The translations under genes were made by a program, and so were the position numbers. From the NCBI GenBank assembly GCA_037974335.1, contig CM075760.1:5949432-6013431 (forward strand): a DNA stretch of 64,000 nt, read 5' to 3'. Source of the DNA: Prionace glauca (Eukaryota; Chordata; Chondrichthyes; Carcharhiniformes; Carcharhinidae). Position 1 is the first letter of the stretch, and each line of letters begins with the position of its first letter. Under the pieces are notes generated by a model. It did no database searches. It worked only from the letters and a program-made list of their open reading frames with translations, and was not told the DNA's origin. Below, piece after piece: positions 55,225 through 64,000 of this stretch.

Positions 55225-55520
55225 ATGCCCCGGCCGATGAAGGCATGCTTTAAGGTGCGAGGGGCAAGGTTTCAAGGAGATTGACATGGCAGATTTTTTG
55301 CACAGAGAGCAATGGATGCCTGGAACTCGCTGCTGGGGGAGAGATAGTAGAAGCGGATGCTGTTATGACTTTTAAGTCACTTGACAAGTACATGAATAGG
55401 ATGGGAATAGAGGGATATGGTCCCGGAAGGATAGGGGGTTTTAGATGAGTCGGGCAGCATGGTCAGTGAAGGTTTGAAGGGCCAAAGGGCATGTTCCTGT
55501 GCTGTAATTTTCTCTGTTCT
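55225..55520 (+). repeat. LINE 3' end
   Basis: TTTAAGGTGCGAGGGGCAAG, TGGATGCCTGGAACTCGCTG and AAGTACATGAATAGGATGGG are the nucleotide form of the C-terminal RT tail. They are followed by a GGGCCAAAGGGCATGTTCCT tail and TTTTCTCTGTTCTTTATTC. It is a short 5'-truncated copy. Confidence 0.85.
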
Positions 55521-55899
55521 TTATTCTGCCATTTTTCTTTACCCAAAACTGACCTTCAGACCCTGTAGCTCTATATTTAACCACTCCATCTCTGACATCT
55601 CCTCCAGTCACACAACCCTGTGAGATGTCTGCACTGATCTTATTGTGGCATCATGAGTGTTCCACATACAACATGACTTGTCTCTATAAATTCTCATCTT
55701 GAACATTTCAATTGAAATTTCAGGGCAAGCAGAGCTTTTTGAGCAGAATGGTTCAGATTCCCACCATCTTTAATGCGAACAAGTTGTTTCTGATTTCCCT
55801 ACAGAGGTTGTCTATTAAACAATGACTGAACATAGGGGGTGAATGTGAGAAGCTGAAGTTTCCAGTTGAAGAAGTTCCCAGTGTCTCTGAGCAGCTGAA

Positions 55900-56600
55900 C
55901 TGGGGAAGCCTTTGGGCAGAGACTGCGCTGCTGCTATTTCCCTTCCTGACCAGCGGGGGTCGCTGTAACACGCCCGGGGCACTACCTCGCCCAGTGTCAC
56001 CTCTTGCCCACTCCGGCCCGGCCGCTGCTCGTTGGCGGAATATCCGGGGCCTGCAGAGTGGCGGGGCCAGCCGCCATATTTCCGTGACGTCACCGTCAGC
56101 CCCTCCCCCCGTCGAGGAAAAAGCGACGGTTCAGAAATGTAGAAAGTGAGAGAAATTCCCATCCGGAAATCCCGCCCGGAGCGGAATTAAAATTAAATAA
56201 AATACATATTTTTATAAAGAGGCAGGTGGCGGAACCGCGCATGTGCTGTAGTATTTTCCCAGAGCGCACCGCGCGGGTGTGATTGAAAAACAGACGGAAT
56301 AAAAAACAGAAACGATTTTCCCGAATGAAGAAGGAACCGAAAGTCTGACGGGTGAGGATGTGAATAATAATCATCAAGATTCAAAATATTAAAAATTAAA
56401 ATGTAACTGTCTGGGCGCATGTGCAGGACGGGAATTCAACCAAAGTGCAGCGCGTGGGACGCTGTCTCCCTTGGCAACGCAACATGGCCGCTGGCCGTCT
56501 CCCCTGGCAACGCAACATGGCCGCCGGCCGTCTCCCCTGGCAACGCAAGATGGCCGCTGGCAGTGGGTGATTGTGGCGCAGGCGCAGTGAGGTCTGCCTG
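55900..56600. promoter_or_regulatory. CpG-rich, promoter-like island
   Basis: GC- and CpG-dense against AT-rich surroundings. It holds a perfect CRE (TGACGTCA, 56085-56092), a YY1-type site (GCCGCCATATT, about 56070), NRF1-like GCGCATGTGC at about 56236 and 56415, and GCGCAGGCGCA at about 56575. These are the usual motifs of a TATA-less housekeeping promoter. No first exon with an evident protein can be assigned, so direction and product are unknown. It could also be an inactive or non-coding RNA promoter. Confidence 0.5.
56461..56561 (+). repeat. 33-bp tandem repeat, three copies, with YY1-like sites
   Basis: AACGCAACATGGCCGCTGGC and CGTCTCCCCTGGC make up the 33-base unit, repeated three times. 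Each unit holds an A-x-ATGGCCGC core. The last copy reads AAGATGGCCGC. Confidence 0.9.
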
Positions 56601-56784
56601 CAGCCCATTGGCCAGGTTGCCCCCCAGTGGATGTGGTGGGGATGGTGCAGCAGATGGAGCGACAATCCCAGTTTCAATGGGGGGAGAGAAGCTGCAATGC
56701 TGCTCCCTGTTGTTCACTCCTCTCCCCAGTCTCAGCATTGCAGAGTGTTTAAACAAGAGGGTGCATTGTCACAGCAGCACCGAG

Positions 56785-57065
56785 ACCTGCAGTTTAAGTT
56801 TATTTATTAGTGTCACTAGTAAGTCGGCTTACATTAACAATGCAATGAACTTACTGTGAGAATTCCCCTAGACTCTACATTCCTGTTGGGGTAACACTGA
56901 GGGGGAATTTAAGCACGGCCCAATGCCCCCTAACCCAGCACGTCTTTCAGACTGGGGAAGGAAACCGGAGAAAACCCACACAGACACGGGGACAACGTGC
57001 AAATGACCCACAGGTCCCTAGCACAGTGAGGCTGCAGTGTTAACCACTGTCCCACCATGCTGACA
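56785..57065 (-). repeat. tRNA-derived SINE, other tail type
   Basis: The - strand has a tRNA-like head (GTTAACACTGCAGCCTCACT), the shared centre (CCGTGTCTGTGTGGGTTTTC) and a tail with TCACAGTAAGTTCATTGCAT that the other SINEs lack. So two SINE subtypes with different tails share the head and centre. Confidence 0.8.
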
Positions 57066-57164
57066 CTGGGGCAAATGTATTTTGGGGGAACACAGGGCAG
57101 GTGGGGGTATCGCTAACTCAATTTGATGAGGGGGGAGGCATCAGGAAAAATCAGGCTGCTCTGC

Positions 57165-57310
57165 CCAGTGTCACCAATTTGGAATTCTATGAGTCAATGA
57201 ACTGAAACTCTCCAGGCCAGGTAACATCATGGTAAATCTCCTCTGTACCATTCCCAGTTCTACCACATCCCTCCTATTCTGGGGATCCCAGAACTGAACC
57301 ATTTTTTCAA
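57165..57310 (-). repeat. Short LINE fragment
   Basis: The - strand reads M-V-Q-F-W-D-P-Q-N-R-R-D-V-V-E-L, Q-R-R-F-T-M-M-L-P-G-L-E, the RT C-terminal block. Confidence 0.75.
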
Positions 57311-57965
57311 AGAAGTGACCAGATGTGTATTTGAGGGCAATGCTTCTGATGTAGTCTTCTTGGACTTCAGCAGGGCTTTTGACAAGGTCCCACATGGGAG
57401 ACTAATCGGGAACTTAAGATCCCATGAGATCCAAGTAAAAGTGTCAAATTGGATCCGGAATTGGCTGAGTGGCAGGAAGCAGAGGGTGATGGTGACTGGG
57501 AGGGGGGATTTTCAGACTGAAAGCTTGTATCCAGTGGGGTCCCACAGGGATCAGTGTTGGGGCCCTTATTGTTTGTGGTTTATTTAAATAACTTAGTCTT
57601 AAATGCAGGACGTTCATCAGTAAATTTGTGGATGATAGGAGAATTGTTCGGGTGGAAAAGGGGAGGATAACCTTAGATTACAGGGGGATAGAGACAGGCG
57701 GATCCGTGGCAATGGGGATCAGTGTGAGGTGATGCACTCGGGCAGGGCAAACAAGACAAGGGACTACATGATGAACAGTAGGATCCTGGGAAGCTCCAAG
57801 GATCAGAGGGAGCTCGGTGTGCATGTACACCGGTCCCTTAAGGTAACAGGACAGGTGAATAAAGTGGTTAAGGAGACTCACGGTTCACTTCTTTATCAGC
57901 CGAGGCACAGTGTTTAAGAGTGGGGAGGTTATGCTGGAATTATATAAAATGTTGGTTAGGCATCA
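57311..57965 (+). repeat. LINE fragment, RT palm
   Basis: The open stretch 57315-57587 reads V-V-F-L-D-F-S-R-A-F-D-K-V-P-H-G-R-L and N-W-I-R-N-W-L-S-G-R-K-Q-R-V. Decayed S-G-V-P-Q-G-S, active-site and thumb blocks follow. It ends in the region for the L-Y-Q-P-R-H and L-E-L-Y-K-M-L blocks. It is head to head with the fragment at 57165. Confidence 0.8.
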
Positions 57966-57999
57966 GGAAGGAGGAATGAGAGTGAGATGGAAAGGTTTG

Positions 58000-58135
58000 A
58001 TTTTTATTCATTCATGGGACATGGGCAACACTGGCTGGCCCAACATTTACTGCCCATCTCTCGGTTCCCGAGGCAGTTCAGAGTAAACCACATTACTGTG
58101 GATCTGGAGTCACATATAGACCAGACCGGTTTCCT
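58000..58135 (+). repeat. Interspersed repeat family C, partial
   Basis: TTTATTCATTCATGGGACAT, GGCAACACTGGCTGGCCCAA and CATTTACTGCCCATCTCTCG match a repeat I remember from shark sequences; only its ends are present. It is single-copy in this window, so support is weak. Confidence 0.5.
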
Positions 58136-58320
58136 CCCACAGTCCAAAGATGTGCGGGTTAGGTTCATTGGCTATGCTAAAATTGCCCCTTAGTATCCTG
58201 GGATGTGTAGGTTAGAGGGATTAGCAGGTAAAATGTATAGGGTCTGGGTGGGATTGTGTTCGGTGCAGACTCGATGGGCCGAAGGGCCTGTTTCTGCATT
58301 GTAGGGTTCTATAAAAAAAA
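58128..58320 (+). repeat. tRNA-derived SINE, 3' part
   Basis: CTCCCACAGTCCAAAGATGT to the tail GGGCCGAAGGGCCTGTTTCT and an A-run at about 58313. It is the + strand version of 3176-3360. Confidence 0.85.
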
Positions 58321-58327
58321 AAAATTT

Positions 58328-58525
58328 GTATCAGTAAACCCTGCCCTAAACCTCTCTCAGTTATTACAATCAGGGCCTTCTATCAGTAATCTCTGCCCTG
58401 AACGCCTCTCGGTTATTACAATCTGGGATTGTATCAGTAATCTCTGCCCTAAACCTCTCTCAGTTATTACAGTCTGGGTCTTGTATCTGTAATCTTTGCC
58501 CTAAACCTCTCTCAGTTATTACCGC
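58328..58525. repeat. 52-bp tandem repeat, about four copies
   Basis: CTCTCAGTTATTAC recurs with starts 51-52 bases apart (TTATTAC at 58361, 58413, 58464, 58516). Confidence 0.9.
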
Positions 58526-58729
58526 CTCTCCCTCCCTCGGTGGGTTTCTCCATTCTGCACAACTTTTCTAACTCAGTCGCCCCAAAAATTCATCCATCGC
58601 CCTAACAAAAAAAAAAGAAAATTACAGCACAGGATATCTGTATTAAATAAATGTATTGAACTTAAATTTTGAATAACAGCAAATATTTGATATAACTGGT
58701 TGGAATTATTCTCTAGTGAGAACAAATCA

Positions 58730-59990
58730 AGATTCTCCAACCTTACCTCATAGCAAATGCGAGGCAATATCCTGGTAAATCATTTCTGTACCCAATCCGA
58801 AGCCTTCACATCCTTCTGCTAGTGTGGTGACCAGAATTGAACATTATATTTCAAGTGCGGCCTAACTAGGCTTCTATAAAGTTGCGACATGACTTGCAAT
58901 TTTTTAAACTCAGTGCCCCGGCCAATGAAGGCAAACATGTCGTATGCCTTCTTGACTACCTTCTCCACCTGCGTTGTCACTTTCAGTGACCTGTTTACTG
59001 TACACCGAGATCATTCTGCCTTTCAATACTGTAAAGGATTCTGCCATTTACTGCATATTTCCTATTTTTATTAGACCTTGCAAAATGCATCACCTCACAT
59101 TTGTCCAGATTAAACGCCATCTGCCATTTCTCCACCCAAGCTATTGATCTATAGCCTTCTGTATCCTCTGATGGTCCTCGCGGCTATCCACAAAGCCACC
59201 AATCTCTTGTGTCACCCGCAACTTACTGAACAAACCAGTTTTTCTCCAAATCATTTATATGTGTTATGAAAAGCAACGGTCCCAGCACTGATCCCTGAGG
59301 AATACCACTTGTCATAGCCCTCCATTCAGAAACACATCCTTCTACTATTACCCTCTATCTTCTAGTATTGAGCCAGTTCTGTATCCACCTTGCAAGCTCA
59401 CGTCTGATCCCATGTGACGTCACCTTCTGCACTAGTCTGCCATGAGGTACTCAGTCAAAGGCTTTACTGAAGTCAAAGTAGACAACAGCCACTGCCCTAC
59501 ACTTATCAATCATCTTCACCACTTCCTCGATAAACTCGATCAAGTTAGTGTCATGACCTCTCCTTCACAAATCCATGTTGCCTCTCGCTAATAGGTCCAC
59601 TTATTTCCAAGTGGGAGTAATCTTGTCACGAAGAATCCTCTCCAATAATTTCCCTATCACTGATGTAAGGCTCACCGGCCTGTACTTACCTGGATTATTC
59701 TTGATACCCTTCTTAAACAAAGCAGCAACGTTGGATGTTCTCCAATCACCTGGGACCTCCTCTGTTGCCAGTGAGAATTCAAAGATATATCTCAAGGCCC
59801 CAGTAATTCCCTCACTTGCCTCTCTCAGTTTTTTGTGGGATATCCAATCAGGTCCCCGGCACTTGCCTACCTCAATTTTTGTCAGAAACGCCAATATCTC
59901 CTCGTTTTTCATCTCAACATGACTCAAACTATCTACGCATCCTTTCTCATATCCATCATCCACCAAGTCCTTTTCCCATCCCTCCTCTCT
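58730..59990 (-). repeat. LINE, RT region, decayed
   Basis: The - strand has the RT entry (G-P-D-W), T-S-N-V-A-A-L-F-K-K-G, Y-R-P-V-S-L-T-S-V-I-G-K in the open stretch 59601-59993. Decayed palm and thumb blocks run down to about 58735. Stops and indels are scattered, so this is an old copy. Its 5' end joins a C/T-rich tract. Confidence 0.82.
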
Positions 59991-60720
59991 CACTCCATCG
60001 CCCTATGCCTCCTCTTTCATGGCATCTCTATTTCCATTGCTCTGTCCCTTTTCCCTTACTGCATCTCTCCCTCCATGGCCTTGACTCGCCTCACTCTCAT
60101 TGTTCTCCCTCCATTGGCCCGGCTCTCCTCGCTCACTCTGTCTCTCTCCTCAACCGCACCCCCCCCCCACCCCCGCTGCTGCACTCCCGCCATCATCTGG
60201 TGTCTACCTCACTTGCCTCATCTCTCCTTCTCTTTCGCCCCAAGAAAGCTTATCCTTCAACACATTCCCTCACAACACACTCTCTCAACCCGTATAGAGT
60301 CCCCTCTGCTTTAAATTGTGTCTCTCACCTACTCACCTCATCTGTATTCATCGACATCTTACTCCCTCTCCACTCATCACTCTTTCCCTCTCCCTCATCC
60401 CAGGCGCCATTTCCTGTCGGATCCTCTCCTCCATTTCTCTCACCAACGTCTTCATATCATGTCAATTTGTGTATCCCAGAACAGGACACGACACAGCAGC
60501 TCAGTTATTTAACGTGAACACTGCACCGATTCATTTAAGATGGTGCTGAATTTTCTCAAGTTTAAGTTATTTACATAAACACCATTCCTCTCACAATATC
60601 TGCTCCCCCCAGAAACTCTCCCACAATTCCTCTCCCTATATATTTCTCGCTACCTTCCTTTTTCGCGTTCATCTCTCAGACTGTCCTTGTCTCACTCTTA
60701 TCCATTCATAATCCTCACCT
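59991..60720 (+). repeat. C/T-rich low-complexity tract
   Basis: Long runs of CTC, TCC and CCC, including a C-run at about 60157-60174. Overlapping open frames in three phases reflect the lack of G and A, hence of stops, and show no protein character. Confidence 0.75.
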
Positions 60721-60997
60721 GGTTCCCTCCCAGTGTAAGGTTGTGAATCAGATGTGGGGCAAATGTCAGCCGGAGCCAGTGCATTACATATCACAGTTAA
60801 ATCTGTTTTTTACTTTTTTGTGATATTCCATTGTTCTAAATGTTTTCTCAGTTTGAACAGCTGCATTTGATTTAGGGGTAAAATAATTATCTTTACACGC
60901 CAGTATTTCCAGATTATTGATTAGCAGAATTTTGGAATTTATGGTCACCCATAGCTCACTTAAGTCACAAAACTGAATATCCACAGTTAACCACCAC

Positions 60998-61020
60998 AGA
61001 GAGAGAGAGAGAGAGAGAGA
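60998..61020. repeat. (GA)n microsatellite
   Basis: About 11 GA units. Confidence 0.9.
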
Positions 61021-61394
61021 CGGTAACTGTTGGGACTTATTGAATGGTCACAGTCCAGATATCACTGTAACAAACTGAGATCTAGAGATGTGACTGATGT
61101 CCTTTGAATGGATAGTGTCTTTCCTCGTATTATTGGTCAATAAATGTGATCAACAGAATCCAGTGTTTTGAAAGAGGTCAGTCAATTTAAAAAATATATT
61201 TTCCATCACTGAATTCAATGTTGCAATCTGTTTGTTCATGTGTTGAAAAAAACACTTCAAACCATTATTCTCCCTCAATGTCCCTCAGGTGATTCTACAG
61301 TGTATAAATTAAAGGCTTTGGGAATATATAACCTCACAGTTTAAGACAGAGACACTGCGAGCAGTACGAAGGGACTCATCACTTCGCATTGAGA

Positions 61395-61461
61395 ATGCTG
61401 TATCCAGTTGAGAAAGCTGCGCAAATAATCTACCCAATCATTGCCATTATTGGCATTCCTG
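61395..61461 (+). CDS. GPR139-like GPCR, gene 3, exon 1 (rest outside window)
   Basis: ATG at 61395 opens M-L-Y-P-V-E-K-A-A-Q-I-I-Y-P-I-I-A-I-I-G-I-P and ends in phase 1 at CCTG|GTAAGT, a strong donor. Position of Y-P-I-I-A, the G-I-P end and the phase match exon 1 of genes 1 and 2. A TATA-like TATAAATT lies about 90 bases upstream (61303). No exon 2 is found up to 64000, so it should lie further right on the + strand. Alternatively it is an orphan first exon. Confidence 0.8.
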
Positions 61462-61984
61462 GTAAGTGATTACAACCAGTCAAATCGTTTCAAACTGAGT
61501 TTGGAGAGATTTCTGATTTTCAACCTCCTGATCTTATGTTCACTGTAATACATACACTAGGTGAATGAAGAAATTCATTTAAATAAAATGTCTTGTATTA
61601 TCTCTATGATTTTAATTATTGTCACTAACAGATACATATCACAAGCTCACTGATCAATGAAATTATTGTATTTAATTTTATTTTGTACATTGAGAGATTG
61701 GATTTCAGTGAAGGTGATTTCTCTGAATTTTATAGGAGTAAGTATAAATCCAAACTTTGCATGTAGATCACTAACCAGAGTGGAATGTCTGACACCAGTG
61801 AATAAATATTACAGGGTCTATTTGTCAGTTTCGAATTGTACTGTTTGTGGCTCTTTCAACGGAGTGAACTATCTGACCTAAGTATCCATCTAGTTCTGAC
61901 ATTATATGTCCATGTGTTTACAATTTATGAATTAACTATTTATTCAAGTGTGGTCAGTGTTGCATTGGAGGCCAGTATGTATGT
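61462..61984. other. Start of the gene 3 intron; nothing else seen
   Basis: AT-rich sequence without repeat or exon that I can name. Confidence 0.5.
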
Positions 61985-63150
61985 TCAGCAAAATGCCAGA
62001 AGAAACTAGCAGGTTTATATAGATTTTAGAAAAGCGTTGGCAAGTTTCCACATGGGGGGCTTGTCAGGAAGGCAAATTCACATAGGGTACAGGATAATTT
62101 GATAAAATTGATTCAAAATTAGCTCAGTTGTCGAAGCAGACGGTGATGTTAAAAAGGTGCTTTAGTAACTGCAAGCCAGTGGAGTACAACAGGGTTCTGT
62201 TTTGGGCCCCAATTATCATAATTAATGCAAATGACACATTGATAACTGTTCGGAGCTATGATAAGTAATTTTGCTGATAACACCAGCAATGGAAGGGTGC
62301 CTACTGAGTGCATAATGTATTAATGAGCGCGTAATGGCTGCAAAAAAGATACAGATGGAATGTTCAAATGTGCAGACAAATGGTAGATGGTCGTTCACCC
62401 TGAAAAGTGTGAGATGATAGGAAGGAGTAATTTGACAAGGAAGTACTCAACATATGGTAGGACACGAGAAAGCTCTGTGGAACAAAGGGATCTTGACGTG
62501 GTTGCCCACAGATCTTTAAAGCAGAAGGGCGTGTGAGTAGATTACATTCGAGACATAGGTTGCAAAAGAGGGAGAGTCGTGTTGTAGTTGTATAGAACAT
62601 TAGTGAGGCCACAACTGGAGAGTCATGTGGAATTCTGGTCGCTATTTTTTCGGAAGGATGCAGAGGAGATTCACCAGGATGCTTCCTGTTATGGGATATC
62701 ATTGTTATGAAAAATGTTTGGATAGGTTTGTTTTGTTTTCTTTGGAGCAGAACAACTGAGGTGCAATCTGATCGTGTTGTTCAAGATTAGGAGAGAGATG
62801 CACAAAGTAGAGAAGGAACAGTTGTTCTCCTTAGTTGAATGGTCAGTCACAGGTACACGTTTCAAGGTGAAGATAAGAATGTTTAGTGGAGTTGCGAGAA
62901 AAAACGTTTTTTAACCCAGCAGGTGGTGACGGCCTGGAATCGACTGCACGGGAGGCTGGCAGAAGCCAGTTGCTTCATATACTTCGAAAATCATTTGGAT
63001 GAGCCTTGGCACTTCAGTGCTATGGGCCAGGTGCTGGGAGATGGGGTTGGAAGTGATTTCAACTGTTTAACACGTGCAGTCGCAGACACAATTGGTCAAA
63101 GGGCTCCTGTGCTGTATGATTCCATCATTCTATACCTCTGCCTCTTTGGT
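61985..63150 (+). repeat. Old LINE, RT palm to 3' end
   Basis: Sense-strand remnants in order: AGATTTTAGAAAAGCGTTGG (F-x-K-A-F), GGAGTACAACAGGGTTCTGT (G-V-x-Q-G-S), AATTTTGCTGATAACACCAG (F-A-D-x-T), GTTCACCCTGAAAAGTGTGA, GAGGCCACAACTGGAGAGTC, AGGAGATTCACCAGGATGCT and AACCCAGCAGGTGGTGACGG. The GGGCTCCTGTGCTGTATGAT tail follows. No frame is intact. Confidence 0.85.
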
Positions 63151-64000
63151 GTCCTCACTTTCGCTTACTTTCCTCCATTTCTTCAAATCAGGCAGAAATT
63201 TGAATTAGTAGAGATCTACAAACAATCTTCTAAAACTGAATAAAAATGTTAGTCTTCCTCCACTCTGCCCATCCCTTGCCCCGCTCTCAGTATCCAGAAG
63301 CTACTCAACTCCCTCTTTCAGTTTGGGATGGGGTTGCAGATTCATTCCTCACACTTTTTAAAATCACCCTCCCAAGATTTTTCTACACAGACTATCTGAG
63401 AGGATACGATTGCAGCTGCATCCAGTGACTATACCCTGGAGACCTTCACATCTTGCCTCTCTTTCTCAAATCCGCTTTCTCCATCACAATCTCTGTTTTG
63501 ATCTTCGGCTTCCACCTGTCTCCGTTTCACCTATATCCTTCCTTTTTCTCCTTCTGCCACTGTAACTCTTTTTAACTGTAATGGTGGATGTCCTTATCTC
63601 CGCACCAACCCGCCCACCAGCTGTAATTCGACCCTCTTTCTACGTACTTCCTGCCGTCCATGTCTCTGCAACTTTCCCTGTCTCTCATGCACTCTGTGTT
63701 CAAAGGAGCGGTGCAATATTTCTGACGACCTTTGCCAATAATACAAATCACATTGCTGTCAGGGTGTGTGAAAAGACACACTACCTGGAGTCTCCAGGTT
63801 GAGGTTATTTCTAGTTCTCAGTCTCGGGGAAAGCATTAGCAACAATACATTAATAAGCACAAGAAGCCTTATTTAAAAAATGTACCAAAGGAAGTGACAC
63901 AGTATGTTCCCACTTTCAACATGGCTGTTTATGTATTTCCATCACTGAGGGGATGTGTGTCTGAACTGATAAGACACATGGAGTTCTCATTGAGACATAT
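63151..64000. other. No gene seen
   Basis: C/T-rich in 63240-63560. I searched it for an exon 2 of the third receptor (DRF, WFC, NPFIY blocks) and found none. Confidence 0.5.

Noticed and set aside
59816-60517. A 233-codon + strand open frame with two overlapping frames
   Set aside because: It begins antisense to a LINE and continues through a C/T-rich tract with few possible stops. No protein family is visible.

Overview
The window looks like nuclear DNA of a cartilaginous fish, most likely a shark. The evidence is the 3' end of an IgM heavy-chain gene whose secretory tail and membrane exon read as elasmobranch IgM, an alpha/delta-type T-cell-receptor V segment, several genes of a GPR139-like receptor family (large in sharks), and very many CR1-type LINEs and tRNA-derived SINEs. 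All identifications are by reading; no search was run.

Layout. 1-6.1 kb: last exons of an IgM gene on the + strand (end of CH3, CH4 with secretory tail, two membrane exons), with separate poly(A) signals for the secreted and membrane forms and LINE/SINE debris in the introns. 6.3-6.6 kb: a near-perfect foldback repeat. 7.4-9.0 kb: old LINE pieces. 9.0-11.2 kb: a two-exon GPR139-like receptor on the - strand. 12.3-18.7 kb: an old + strand LINE split by a younger - strand CR1 element that still shows an ORF1 esterase part and an almost complete ORF2. 19.7-20.9 kb: a complete V segment (leader, V exon, RSS) on the - strand. 21-33 kb: mostly non-coding, with tRNA-Leu(AAG), tRNA-Phe, SINEs, an 84-bp tandem array and a CA-rich array. 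33.7 kb: tRNA-Val(AAC). 34.4-34.7 kb: a broken V segment related to the 20-kb one. 35.9-39.7 kb: a second two-exon GPR139-like receptor on the - strand. 41.8-54.6 kb: a tRNA cluster (Gly, Ile with intron, Asn, Gln, Arg, Phe-like, Thr, Leu, Val, Glu) built partly by direct and inverted duplication, with several decayed copies. 55.9-56.6 kb: a CpG-rich, promoter-like island. 56.8-63.1 kb: LINE and SINE debris, with an orphan first exon of a third GPR139-like receptor at 61.4 kb on the + strand.

How the parts relate. The IgM gene and the V segment are tail to tail about 13.5 kb apart. This suggests that IgM and alpha/delta-type TCR V genes share a locus here. The three receptor genes share one architecture: a 67-70 nt coding first exon ending in phase 1, then one exon for the rest. 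The tRNA genes are independent Pol III units. I recognised no retrovirus-like or Polinton-like element, no toxin gene, no CRISPR array and no rRNA gene.
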